From Lachnospiraceae bacterium (GTDB lineage Bacteria; Bacillota; Clostridia; Lachnospirales; Lachnospiraceae): a stretch of 62,094 nucleotides of DNA. The DNA lies in the NCBI GenBank assembly GCA_017445585.1, contig JAFSTX010000067.1:1-62094 (forward strand), written 5' to 3'. Within the stretch, counting starts at the first letter, position 1, and each line of letters starts with the position of its first letter. The position numbers were made by a program, and so were the translations under genes. Positions 53,345 to 61,978 of this stretch are shown here, piece after piece. Under the pieces are notes generated by a model. It worked only from the letters and a program-made list of their open reading frames with translations, did not search any database and was not told where the DNA came from.

Positions 53345-54454
53345 ATGCTTATCGGTTTTTGCATGGAATCTGAAGAAGTGAGAACCTTGACACTTTACGG
53401 AAGAGCTGCAGCTGTTTTGCTGGTTGTTTTGATGGCCTTTTTGATTGCCATCACCGGCGTTCCGGCTGCAGCTTTTGCAGATGACGGGGATACGGGCGGT
53501 GATCCAGTCGGCGAAAGCACAGATGACACCGATATTGCCACGGCAGCCTTTTCGTATGCCGCTGTTTCCGTCTTTTCCGATCTGACCCTGTATATAGGTG
53601 CCAGGGTAGATGATCCTCTGACGGTCCCCTCCATGCGCTTTACAGGCTCGGGCAGGACGGTCATCTCGGCCGGCACCAGGGACGGAGATCTCTGGAGATT
53701 CGAGTATGCGGGCATCTGTCCGCAGTGCATGTCGGACACGGTCGGGATGGAGCTTCTGGACGGCGATGAAGTGCTCGTTTCGGGAGAGTACAGCCTGAGT
53801 CAGTATTTTGACGATATTTATCACAGCACGGCCGATGAACTGGACCTGAACGACGAACAGTTTGCCGCGCTTTGCACTCTGATGGCGGACATCCTGGAGT
53901 ACGGCGCCGCCGCACAGGAGTACACGCAGTACAGGACGTCCGACCCGGCGAACAGTCTGCCGTGGACAGCTTCCGAGAAAACATCCCTGCAGCTTCTCCC
54001 GGAGCTTCCCCCGCTGGGAACGCTTCCCGGTCTGGAAACAGACTATATTAAGAGTGCCACGCTCGTTCTGTCAAACAGTGTCCGTATCAGGTTCCGTGTG
54101 TATGCAAAATATGCTGACAGACTGATCATAAGCGGCAAAGACGTGACGGAAGCGATCCTTCTGGATGAGTGTACATACGACGGTGGGGCTTACCTGGTGG
54201 ATTTCGGCGGGATCTATGCCACGGATTTCGATACCGTGTGGGAGGTGTCGCTGGCCAAGGGGATGACCGATGTCTTTTGCTGGAGGGAATACAGCGTAAA
54301 TTCATATATCGCGTCAAAGTTCCACAGCAGTAACGAAAAGCTTTCACGGATTGTCAGAGCGATGTACCACTACGGCGTATCCGCGGATATGTACCGGACG
54401 ATGTCTGACGGCTATATGCTGACGGACGAACATGACTGGGGTCCGGTATCATAA
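53345..54454 (+). CDS. Exported protein with WGPVS tail, paralogue of the 54521 C-terminal region
   Basis: The product (369 residues from 53345) has a signal-like hydrophobic segment (AAAVLLVVLMAFLIAITGVP). A ~290-residue region matches the C-terminal third of the 54521 protein (SDLTLYIGARV, YSLSQYFDDI, EYGAAAQEY, EYSVNSYIASKF, YHYGVSADMY). Its last residues DEHDWGPVS mirror the end of the preceding protein. The start is uncertain: ATG at 53312 overlaps the previous gene, and ATG at 53345 and 53363 lack good sites. The domain is not one I can name. Confidence 0.72.
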   Translation: MLIGFCMESEEVRTLTLYGRAAAVLLVVLMAFLIAITGVPAAAFADDGDTGGDPVGESTDDTDIATAAFSYAAVSVFSDLTLYIGARVDDPLTVPSMRFTGSGRTVISAGTRDGDLWRFEYAGICPQCMSDTVGMELLDGDEVLVSGEYSLSQYFDDIYHSTADELDLNDEQFAALCTLMADILEYGAAAQEYTQYRTSDPANSLPWTASEKTSLQLLPELPPLGTLPGLETDYIKSATLVLSNSVRIRFRVYAKYADRLIISGKDVTEAILLDECTYDGGAYLVDFGGIYATDFDTVWEVSLAKGMTDVFCWREYSVNSYIASKFHSSNEKLSRIVRAMYHYGVSADMYRTMSDGYMLTDEHDWGPVS

Positions 54455-54467
54455 TGAATTCAAAACG

Positions 54468-54506
54468 GTTTTGGAATATTTTTTGTTGTTTTGGAATAGT
54501 TTTTTG
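54468..54506. repeat. Short direct repeat of T-rich text
   Basis: GTTTTGGAATATTTTTTG at 54468 recurs as GTTTTGGAATAGTTTTTTG at 54488, a 20-base offset, just before the ribosome site of the next gene. It could be a binding site or chance T-rich sequence. Confidence 0.5.
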
Positions 54507-54520
54507 CAGGAGAAAAAGCC

Positions 54521-57500
54521 ATGAAGAAAACCAGAAAAAGAATCGCATGGATACTGTCCTTATGTATCCTTGCCACGTTGTTCTCGGTACCGACCGGCGC
54601 CATCGCGGCTCCGCCGGCAGGAGAAACGTATGAAGCTTATGATGAAGTCGGGTATGCAGATCTTCTCGATACCGGCACCAATCATCTGGCCGCCGGCGGT
54701 GTCACATTAACGGCGCAGAACAATATTTTCTATCACGAAGCCTCCTCCGAGACGCATTCTGTGATCTGGAAATTCCGTTATGTGGCAGGTGCGGCCATTT
54801 ATTTCCAGATGTTCCCCGGCCAGTACCGCAGCGGCAATCCGTTCGCATACCGGCTTGCAAATGCCACTACCTGGGAGAAACGATATGCTCCCGATGCGGC
54901 GACAAAAGCGGTCGGTTATACGGTAGCCGACGGTGACGGGATCAATCTGGAGATAGCCAGACTCAAAGTCGCCACCGGTGATAATGCCGGAAAGTATTAT
55001 ACTTATTTGAAAGCTGACGGCGTGATGGTGTTTGAGAGCTATGTATCTGCGGACCAGATCGGAAGTACAGATCTGAATGACAGCATTCAGCTGAACCTGA
55101 ACGGTTCGAACAGCTGCATGATCACGGCGACTGCAGCTTTCGAGGAGGAGACTTTCTGCGAGTATGATGAAGTGAATTATGAGGACCTCAGGATCGGCGG
55201 AGCTGCGCTTCCTACCGGCGGCATCGGCCTGGAGTCCACGAGAGACTGCACCTACGCGGCCACATCTGACACATATTCCGCAGTACTCAGATTCCGCTGG
55301 ACAGCGGGCGATGCTTCGACCTGGAAGGACGGCGAAGGTCAGCCAAAAGCCGGCAACTATTTCGTCCTCTACTATGATGCATGGAGCGGCAGCGCCTATC
55401 CCTTCAGCCTTGCGGTCAAGGGACCGAACTTCGGAGGGCTCGGAGCTGCATCAGGCGCGAACGGCGCATGGCATATAGCTCCTAATCAGAACGGCAATAT
55501 CGTGCAGATGGACGAGCCCATCGTGCCCGGACAGAGCTACGATATCGAGTTCGGCCGCCTCAAGGTTGCGACCGGAACGCACAGGGACAAATACTTTGTA
55601 TTCCTTAGTGTCGACGGTGAGATGATCTTCTCGTATTACTATTCCGATGTAAGTTCCGACGGGACCTATAACAGCGGAAAGGGGACTCTTTCGAACAAAA
55701 TCCTGTTTACCTCGGGTCATGAGGGAGATTCCATTTCGCAGATCCCTGATTCCACTCAGCCTGTCGATCCGGATCCTGATGCACTCTATTACGCTTATGA
55801 TGAGGTATCGTATTATGACCTGCGCGATGGCGGCAGCCCGCTCGGCACCGAAACGCAGCTCGGCACGAGGACCTTTACCTACGATAAGACGTCGCCCACC
55901 GGCTCTGTGATACTGAAGTACCGCTGGAGACCGGGACAGGAAGGCACGAAATTCCAGCTCTCCTTTGACAAGAAGGGCGACGGTGTCTGCAACATGTTCG
56001 GCGCACAGCTGTATGCGCCGGGCGGTGAAGGCAGCCATGCTTTTACGAACAATTCCATCCGCCTGAGACCCGGGCATGACGGTGATGCCGGATGGGCCGA
56101 GCTTGCTTCGAATATCGTGGCCAATCAGGAATATAACGTCGAGTTTGCCAGACTCAAGGTCAAAAACGGTGAGAATGCCGGCAAGTACTATGTATACTTC
56201 AAGCTTGACGATCAGCTGGTAAGCGAGAGCTATGTCGCCGCAGATGTGGTCAGTGCAGACGGCAAATACACACAGAGCGGCACAGAGATCACGATGTCAA
56301 ACGAGATCTATCTCACCTTCTGGGGAGGCGGCGGACAGGACAGGATCCTGGCCATCCCCGAGCCTGAGACCTACTATGAATTCGATGAAGTAAACTACGA
56401 GGATCTCAGGATCGGCGGAGCTGCGCTTCCTACCGGCGGCATCGGCCTGGAGTCCACGAGAGACTGCACCTACGCGGCCACATCCGCCACTTACTCCGCA
56501 GTTCTGAAATTCCGCTGGACCGCGGGCGATGCCTCGACCTGGAAGGACGGCGAAGGTCAGCCAAAAGCCGGCAACTATTTCGTCCTCTACTATGATGCAT
56601 GGGCCGGCAGCGCGTATCCTTTCAGCCTTGCGGTCAAGGGACCGAACTTCGGAGGACTCGGAGCTGCATCCGGTGAGAACGGCGCATGGCATATAGCTCC
56701 GAACAAGAATGGCAATATCGTGCAGATGGACGAGCCCATCGTGCCCGGACAGAGCTACGATATCGAGTTCGGACGCCAGAAAGTCGCTACCGGACCGAAT
56801 AAGGATAAGTACTTTGTATCACTTAAGGTCGACGGAGAGATGATATTCTCGTATTACTATGACGATGTAAATGCCGACGGCACCTATAACGGCGGTACCG
56901 GCACTCTCTCAAACAAGATTCTCTTCACGTCGGGTCATGAGGGAGATTCCATTTCGCAGGTCACTGTCGTGACGCCCGTCGAACCTGAGATTTCGACCGC
57001 GTCCGTGACGGTCGGTTCCGATCTGACTCTGAATGTGGGAGCGCAGGTCGGCAGCGATGTGACCGCACCTGTCATGGTCTTTACCTGCAACGGAGAGGAG
57101 ACCGAAGTCAACGGAATAAAGGAAGGGGATGCCTGGACGTTTGAATACGGCGGCATCTACTCGCAGCAGATGACCGATACGATCCAGATGAAGCTGATGG
57201 ACGGTGAGACTGTACTCAAGGAAGAGTCCTACAGCATCCAGGAGTATTTTGACAGACTCCATTCATCGACAGCGTCCGAGCTGGGTCTGACAGATGAGAG
57301 CTTTGCTGCGCTTAAGACGCTGCTTGCGGACACCCTCGAGTACGGCACTATGGCCCAGAACTATGCCGATTATATGACCTCGAAGCCGGCGAACAGTCTG
57401 TCATGGGTCGCAGCCGAGAAGACTCAGAGCTTCACGGCACCCGCTACGGACAAAGCGATCAAGGTACTTAGCTTTACTTCGGACAGGATCATCAGCGCAT

Positions 57501-57919
57501 CACTGAGCCTGGCAAATGACGTTCGCTTCAGATTCAGCGTCGGAGCCCAGAACGCCGACAGACTTGTATTTGCCTGCGAGGGCGGAAGTACGACAGTGAT
57601 GCTTGCCGATTGCATAAAGGAAGGCGAGACATATCTGGTCTGCTCCGAAGGTATGAATGCTACTGATTTTGATACGGTTTGGACAGTGACTCTGACCGAT
57701 GCAGCAGGTAATATCTACAGCCAGGTAGAGTACAGCGTGAACTCGTATGTCGCGTCAAAGTGCGAGAGCGAGAACGTCAAACTTGCGCAGCTGGTCAAGG
57801 CGATGTACAACTACGGCGTATCTGCCGATGCCTATCAGCAGATCCCCGCTGCAGGCGGAATGTCGGTTGGCAATGAGGATACGCCCATCGACAATGTCGA
57901 TGGCGGCGGAGGTTTCTAA
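54521..57919 (+). CDS. Large secreted protein: four beta-sandwich repeats and a shared C-terminal domain
   Basis: The 1132-residue product has a signal peptide (ending GAIAA). Four ~200-residue beta-sandwich repeats of the same family as in the giant enzymes follow, each with a YDEV-type start and FGRLKV/FARLKV. The ~290-residue C-terminal domain is shared with the preceding protein, and the acidic tail is DTPIDNVDGGGGF. Repeats 2 and 4 are nearly identical at DNA level and exactly 1218 bases apart. No membrane anchor or dockerin is present. The ATG follows GCAGGAG. Repeats may bind glycan; this is an inference. Confidence 0.8.
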   Translation: MKKTRKRIAWILSLCILATLFSVPTGAIAAPPAGETYEAYDEVGYADLLDTGTNHLAAGGVTLTAQNNIFYHEASSETHSVIWKFRYVAGAAIYFQMFPGQYRSGNPFAYRLANATTWEKRYAPDAATKAVGYTVADGDGINLEIARLKVATGDNAGKYYTYLKADGVMVFESYVSADQIGSTDLNDSIQLNLNGSNSCMITATAAFEEETFCEYDEVNYEDLRIGGAALPTGGIGLESTRDCTYAATSDTYSAVLRFRWTAGDASTWKDGEGQPKAGNYFVLYYDAWSGSAYPFSLAVKGPNFGGLGAASGANGAWHIAPNQNGNIVQMDEPIVPGQSYDIEFGRLKVATGTHRDKYFVFLSVDGEMIFSYYYSDVSSDGTYNSGKGTLSNKILFTSGHEGDSISQIPDSTQPVDPDPDALYYAYDEVSYYDLRDGGSPLGTETQLGTRTFTYDKTSPTGSVILKYRWRPGQEGTKFQLSFDKKGDGVCNMFGAQLYAPGGEGSHAFTNNSIRLRPGHDGDAGWAELASNIVANQEYNVEFARLKVKNGENAGKYYVYFKLDDQLVSESYVAADVVSADGKYTQSGTEITMSNEIYLTFWGGGGQDRILAIPEPETYYEFDEVNYEDLRIGGAALPTGGIGLESTRDCTYAATSATYSAVLKFRWTAGDASTWKDGEGQPKAGNYFVLYYDAWAGSAYPFSLAVKGPNFGGLGAASGENGAWHIAPNKNGNIVQMDEPIVPGQSYDIEFGRQKVATGPNKDKYFVSLKVDGEMIFSYYYDDVNADGTYNGGTGTLSNKILFTSGHEGDSISQVTVVTPVEPEISTASVTVGSDLTLNVGAQVGSDVTAPVMVFTCNGEETEVNGIKEGDAWTFEYGGIYSQQMTDTIQMKLMDGETVLKEESYSIQEYFDRLHSSTASELGLTDESFAALKTLLADTLEYGTMAQNYADYMTSKPANSLSWVAAEKTQSFTAPATDKAIKVLSFTSDRIISASLSLANDVRFRFSVGAQNADRLVFACEGGSTTVMLADCIKEGETYLVCSEGMNATDFDTVWTVTLTDAAGNIYSQVEYSVNSYVASKCESENVKLAQLVKAMYNYGVSADAYQQIPAAGGMSVGNEDTPIDNVDGGGGF
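55191..55740 (+). repeat. Coding duplication, copy A (partner at 56409)
   Basis: The DNA from about 55191 to 55740 reappears at 56409-56958 with few changes and no shift: shared anchor words at both ends are offset by exactly 1218 bases. It encodes beta-sandwich repeat 2 of the 54521 protein. The low divergence points to a recent duplication or gene conversion. Confidence 0.85.
56409..56958 (+). repeat. Coding duplication, copy B (partner at 55191)
   Basis: Second copy of the stretch described at 55191, encoding beta-sandwich repeat 4. Differences are scattered single bases, mostly at third codon positions. Confidence 0.85.
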
Positions 57920-57937
57920 AACGTAATAAAAATGATA

Positions 57938-57986
57938 CCGGAGACATTCTCCGGGGCGGGACGCCGGCGTACAGCCGGCGTCTTTG
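57938..57986 (+). terminator. Double hairpin, probable terminator after the 54521 gene
   Basis: CCGGAGA/TCTCCGG (57938-57954) forms one stem; GACGCCGGC/GCCGGCGTC (57960-57982) forms a second, perfect and GC-rich, followed by TTT. The T-run is short, so termination may be partial. Confidence 0.6.
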
Positions 57987-58094
57987 CATGTGCGCAGGCA
58001 CTTTCATATGCGTGAGCCGGAGCACGTTCGTCTGTGTGAGGAAGCGTGTTCATATGTGAGCGGGAGCATGTTCATATGCGTCATTGGACATACA
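57987..58094. repeat. Degenerate 22-24 bp tandem repeats
   Basis: Units beginning at 58005 (24 bases), 58029, 58051 (22 bases each) and 58073 share text like CATATGCGTGAGC...GCACGTT; the first, at 57987, is poor. No protein frame fits. It sits between the probable terminator and the YARHG gene. Confidence 0.55.
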
Positions 58095-58129
58095 TCCGTT
58101 TGCTCATTTTATAAAGCCGGCGGCTGTGT

Positions 58130-58135
58130 TATAAT
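58130..58135 (+). promoter_or_regulatory. Likely -10 box for the YARHG gene
   Basis: TATAAT stands at 58130-58135, 55 bases before the start at 58191. The -35 region is weak at usual spacing. It is not preceded by the shared regulatory element. Confidence 0.45.
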
Positions 58136-58190
58136 AAAAACACATCCGCAAACCGCGAACTGTTCGGATGCCGGATGACAAGGAGGCAAA

Positions 58191-59126
58191 ATGGATCATA
58201 CCGAATGTGATGAAAGCAGGGAAGGCTCGCGCTCCCGTAAGAATAGAAAAAAAGCCGGTATGTGGCTGATCATAGTGGTCTCGCTCCTGGTCTGCGCAGC
58301 TGCCGCGGTCGGGCTGGTTTTTGCGCTCAAATACTTTAACGGCAAGGACCCCGCACACGGTACGGACTCAGTGAGCTTCGGAACCGGTCAGGGCGGATCG
58401 TCGGGATTCATAGACAGAGGGACTTCTTCACAGCAGGGCACCGCTCAGGGGACAGATCAGATACAGCCTTCGGCGGATCTTCAGCCGTCGACCGAGCAGA
58501 CGACGGCTCCAAGGACGCCCTTCAATCCGTTTGATCACGCGACGGTAAGCTTTTCGGGGCTAAACGGCGGCGGAATCATGAAGATCACTGCCGACCCTGG
58601 ACTCGTCGATCCGGAGATGTTCTATGCAGTGGAATTTTCTTCAGGCTCCGGCTACGTCCGTCAGAGGAACGGCCTCTACGCAAATGGTGAGAAGGTTACT
58701 GTATATTTTGATTATGAGCAGTTCGAGGCTCTGAATCCGGAATATGTGATCTATATCACTACTATGGACTATATCGTCAGCGGACTGGTGACGCAGACCG
58801 ACGATTCGCTGCCGGAGGACCTGCGGGTGCCGGGCTCTGCGGACGGCTATATACTGCCGGACTCTGACACGACATACTATTCTGAGGAGTTTCTTTCCAC
58901 TTTGTCAGACAAACAGCTCCGCTATGCGAGAAACGAGATCGTCGCGAGGCACGGCCGCATGTTCACGGACGTGGAGCTCCAGTCGTATTTCGGCAGCCGC
59001 AGCTGGTATGAGCCGCTCTACGCGCCGGAGGTCTTCGACGGTGAGATATCCTCGCAGCTTAACGAATACGAAATCGCCAATCAGGCTGCCGTCAACAGGA
59101 TCGAGACCGCCCGGCACACGAACTGA
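58191..59126 (+). CDS. Single-pass membrane protein with C-terminal YARHG domain
   Basis: The 311-residue product has a short charged N-terminus and one membrane helix (WLIIVVSLLVCAAAAVGLVF). A Gln/Ser/Thr-rich linker, a small beta-rich segment (about 120-210), and a YARHG domain near the end (LRYARNEIVARHGRMF...SRSWYEP, about 240-290) follow. YARHG domains occur in extracellular parts of bacterial surface proteins; their role is not established. The ATG follows AAGGAGG. Confidence 0.82.
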   Translation: MDHTECDESREGSRSRKNRKKAGMWLIIVVSLLVCAAAAVGLVFALKYFNGKDPAHGTDSVSFGTGQGGSSGFIDRGTSSQQGTAQGTDQIQPSADLQPSTEQTTAPRTPFNPFDHATVSFSGLNGGGIMKITADPGLVDPEMFYAVEFSSGSGYVRQRNGLYANGEKVTVYFDYEQFEALNPEYVIYITTMDYIVSGLVTQTDDSLPEDLRVPGSADGYILPDSDTTYYSEEFLSTLSDKQLRYARNEIVARHGRMFTDVELQSYFGSRSWYEPLYAPEVFDGEISSQLNEYEIANQAAVNRIETARHTN

Positions 59127-59199
59127 CGTTCGGAGGAGATGCCGACAGGACAGATGCGGAGAAAAAGACAAATTCGAATAATATGAATTATCAAGGTGG

Positions 59200-59228
59200 T
59201 TGACAGACTTGCCCTGAATTATTAAATA
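59200..59228 (+). promoter_or_regulatory. Sigma-70-type promoter of the GH31 gene
   Basis: TTGACA (59200-59205) and TAAATA (59223-59228) are separated by 17 bases, 37 bases before the GH31 start. The -35 is consensus, unlike the shared element, so the gene may be expressed independently of the AraC-linked units. Confidence 0.65.
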
Positions 59229-59264
59229 CTGGAGATAAAAAGAGATACCGCGGAGGATAGTGTA

Positions 59265-61751
59265 ATGCAAAAAGACCGTTTCCGCTGGCCGTGCAGGCCA
59301 GCCGCATCGGACAGGAATATTATCAAAGCGGCGGATTTCCGCTTCACAGTTCTTACATCTCGCCTTATTCGTATGGAGTATTCTCCTTCGGGTGATTTTG
59401 TCGATCAGGCGAGCCAGAAAGTCTTTTTCAGGGATTTTGACGCATGTGACTACCGGTGTGATCGTAAGGAAGGTTTTCTTTTTATCTCTACTGACCACCT
59501 GGAGATCAAGTACAGGATTGGCCAGCCTTTTTCACGCGATACTCTTAAGATTAAACTCAAAAGCGAACCCGGCTCCGTGTGGCACTTCAGTGATCAGTAT
59601 GATGATCTGGGAGGCACCGTAAGGACTCTTGACTGTGTTGACGGGCCCATTACTCTCGGCAGGGGACTGATATCCCGCAGAGGCTTTGCCGTGATGGATG
59701 ATTCGGACTCGCTTCTTCTCGGGGATGACGGTTGGGTAAATGTCAGAAAAGAAGGCGGCATCGACGTCTACTTCTTTGGTTACGGATACGAATACCGTGA
59801 CTGCATACGGGACTTTTATCGCCTCACGGGTGCTCCGCCCATGCTGCCCGCCTATGCGCTTGGCAACTGGTGGAGCCGTTATCATGCCTATACCCAGGAT
59901 GAGTATCTGAAGCTAATGCAGCGTTTCCGGGACGAAGATATTCCTTTTTCCGTGGCTGTGGTGGATATGGACTGGCATCTCGTAGATGTGGATGAGCCGA
60001 GCCGCATTCCGAAGTGTCTGAACGGATGGACCGGATATACCTGGAATGAGGAGCTTTTTCCCGATCATGTCGGTTTCCTGAGCTCGCTGCATGAGATGAA
60101 TCTTCGTACTGCGCTTAATCTGCATCCTGCGGACGGCGTGAGAAAGCATGAATGCATGTACCCGGAGATGGCCATGGCAGCCGGTATCGATCCTGCTTCC
60201 GGAGAGCCGGTCCTGCTGGATATCCTTTCCAAAGAACGTATGGCGGATTATTTCGATCTGATACACCATCCGTATGAGGAGGAAGGCGTCGATTTCTGGT
60301 GGATGGACTGGCAGCAGGGAACGGATTACCGGTGGATACATGAGCCGAATGCACCGGGCACATACAGGGATCCCAGAGAAAGGCTCGATCCGCTCTGGAT
60401 GCTGAATCATCTTCATATTCTGGATATCAGCAGGAACGGCAAGCGCCCTATGTTCTTCTCGCGTTATTCCGGACCCGGAAGCCACAGATACCCGGTAGGT
60501 TTCTCGGGAGATACTTATATCACCTGGAATTCGCTTCGGTTTCAGCCGTATTTTACCGCGACGGCGTCGAATATAGGCTATTGCTGGTGGAGCCATGATA
60601 TCGGCGGGCATATGGGCGGAAGCTGCGACAGTCAGCTTCAGGTACGCTGGCTCCAGCTCGGCGTTTTTTCACCGATCAACCGCCTTCACAGCTCCAACTC
60701 TCCATGGCTTCAGAAGGAATCGTGGTCGTATGATGCTGCAACGGGCGAGATCATGAAGAAATGGCTCAGGCTCAGATACCGCCTCTTCCCATATATCTAC
60801 ACCATGAATCGCAGATGCCACAGCAATCTGGAACCATTGATCCAGCCCATGTATTACAGCCATCCGATGTGTGAACAGGCCTACAGATCAGATAATCAGT
60901 ACTGGTTCGGGAGCGAGCTCATGGCAGCTCCGATAACATCGCCCGATGATCCTGTCAGCGGTCTCGGGCATGCTCCCGTCTGGCTGCCGGACGGAGACTG
61001 GTTCGGTTTTGACAACGGTCTGCATTATACGGGCCTTTCCGGACGCAGTATGGAGATATACAGGCCGCTTGATTCTATGCCTGTCTTTGCAAAGGCCGGA
61101 GCCATAGTGCCTATGATGGAGAGAAAAGAAGGGTGCAACGACCTGGGACCTGCTGAAAAAATGGAAGTAGTGGTTTTTCCCGGTGCGGACAATACCTTTA
61201 CTCTGTATGAGGACCGTGGTGAAGGTATGGATTATGAGGACGGATGCTTTGCGGAGACTGAGATGAGACTGAGCTGGGGACCGGAAGCGGTATTTACGAT
61301 CGATCCCGCGGCCGGAGATCTGTCTCTGATCCCGGAAAAGAGGACGTGGAAGGTCGTTTTCAGAGGTTTTAACAGGAATGTCTCTGTCGAGGCTTTTGTG
61401 GGAGGCAGACGGGTTTCGGCACCCTTGACGCGTGATGAAGCAACTAATTCCGGGAGTCTGGAATTGACTGTTCCGGTCACATCCGGGATAAGAATCAGGA
61501 TCACCGGAGAGGAACTTATCCACGACAACTGCGATGCCATGGACCGATGCTTCAGGATTCTGTCCCTTGCACAGATCCCGTACAGTGAGAAGGACGACAT
61601 ATGGAGGGTCATTACGGATCCCGCTCTGAACGTCAGACGAAAGGTGTACCGGTTTACCGGACAGAGTCCGAGCCGGCGCGATCTGGAGTGGGCTCTGCGC
61701 GAGATGCTGACTCTGACTGAAGAAGCCTGCAATGTGAACAGGAATATGTAA
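59265..61751 (+). CDS. GH31 alpha-glycosidase
   Basis: GH31 enzymes are retaining alpha-glucosidases, alpha-xylosidases or related. The 828-residue product has the nucleophile Asp348 in WWMDWQQG (not the common WxDMNE) and the acid/base candidate Asp416 in GFSGDT, with WSHDIGGH and later beta-sandwich domains. The DWQQG motif marks a subgroup whose sugar is hard to predict. No signal peptide, so cytoplasmic. The ATG follows GGAGGA. The gene has its own promoter and terminator. Confidence 0.92.
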   Translation: MQKDRFRWPCRPAASDRNIIKAADFRFTVLTSRLIRMEYSPSGDFVDQASQKVFFRDFDACDYRCDRKEGFLFISTDHLEIKYRIGQPFSRDTLKIKLKSEPGSVWHFSDQYDDLGGTVRTLDCVDGPITLGRGLISRRGFAVMDDSDSLLLGDDGWVNVRKEGGIDVYFFGYGYEYRDCIRDFYRLTGAPPMLPAYALGNWWSRYHAYTQDEYLKLMQRFRDEDIPFSVAVVDMDWHLVDVDEPSRIPKCLNGWTGYTWNEELFPDHVGFLSSLHEMNLRTALNLHPADGVRKHECMYPEMAMAAGIDPASGEPVLLDILSKERMADYFDLIHHPYEEEGVDFWWMDWQQGTDYRWIHEPNAPGTYRDPRERLDPLWMLNHLHILDISRNGKRPMFFSRYSGPGSHRYPVGFSGDTYITWNSLRFQPYFTATASNIGYCWWSHDIGGHMGGSCDSQLQVRWLQLGVFSPINRLHSSNSPWLQKESWSYDAATGEIMKKWLRLRYRLFPYIYTMNRRCHSNLEPLIQPMYYSHPMCEQAYRSDNQYWFGSELMAAPITSPDDPVSGLGHAPVWLPDGDWFGFDNGLHYTGLSGRSMEIYRPLDSMPVFAKAGAIVPMMERKEGCNDLGPAEKMEVVVFPGADNTFTLYEDRGEGMDYEDGCFAETEMRLSWGPEAVFTIDPAAGDLSLIPEKRTWKVVFRGFNRNVSVEAFVGGRRVSAPLTRDEATNSGSLELTVPVTSGIRIRITGEELIHDNCDAMDRCFRILSLAQIPYSEKDDIWRVITDPALNVRRKVYRFTGQSPSRRDLEWALREMLTLTEEACNVNRNM

Positions 61752-61758
61752 TTTTTTA

Positions 61759-61787
61759 TACGGCGCCCTCCGGCGCCGTATTTTTTT
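61759..61787 (+). terminator. Intrinsic terminator after the GH31 gene
   Basis: TACGGCGCC (61759-61767) pairs with GGCGCCGTA (61772-61780) around CTCC, followed by seven T. It is the strongest terminator in the window. Confidence 0.95.
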
Positions 61788-61901
61788 GGGGGAAACCTTT
61801 GCATTCTCCGCTCTTTTAAAGCCTGTTTGTTTTTTGGTGAGATCTTGGTAATTTTTTAACGATTTTAAATAAAAAAGGGATACTATTTATCAAGTTTATG
61901 T

Positions 61902-61978
61902 TATAATACCTGTCAGTCAAAAACCGGCGTCCCGGATGAGGGACAGGAGTACATAAAGGAGGCATGATAAAAAGGTAA
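61902..61978 (+). promoter_or_regulatory. Promoter -10, small hairpin and ribosome site at the window end
   Basis: TATAAT at 61902-61907 is followed by a small stem GTCCC/GGGAC and a good AAAGGAGG site before ATG at 61964. The frame reads only MIKR before TAA (61976-61978). In the same frame a protein-like stretch follows (VGDVIAHVADVHYKYIGKAE) up to TAG at 62042. No complete gene can be supported in the last 340 bases. Confidence 0.4.
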
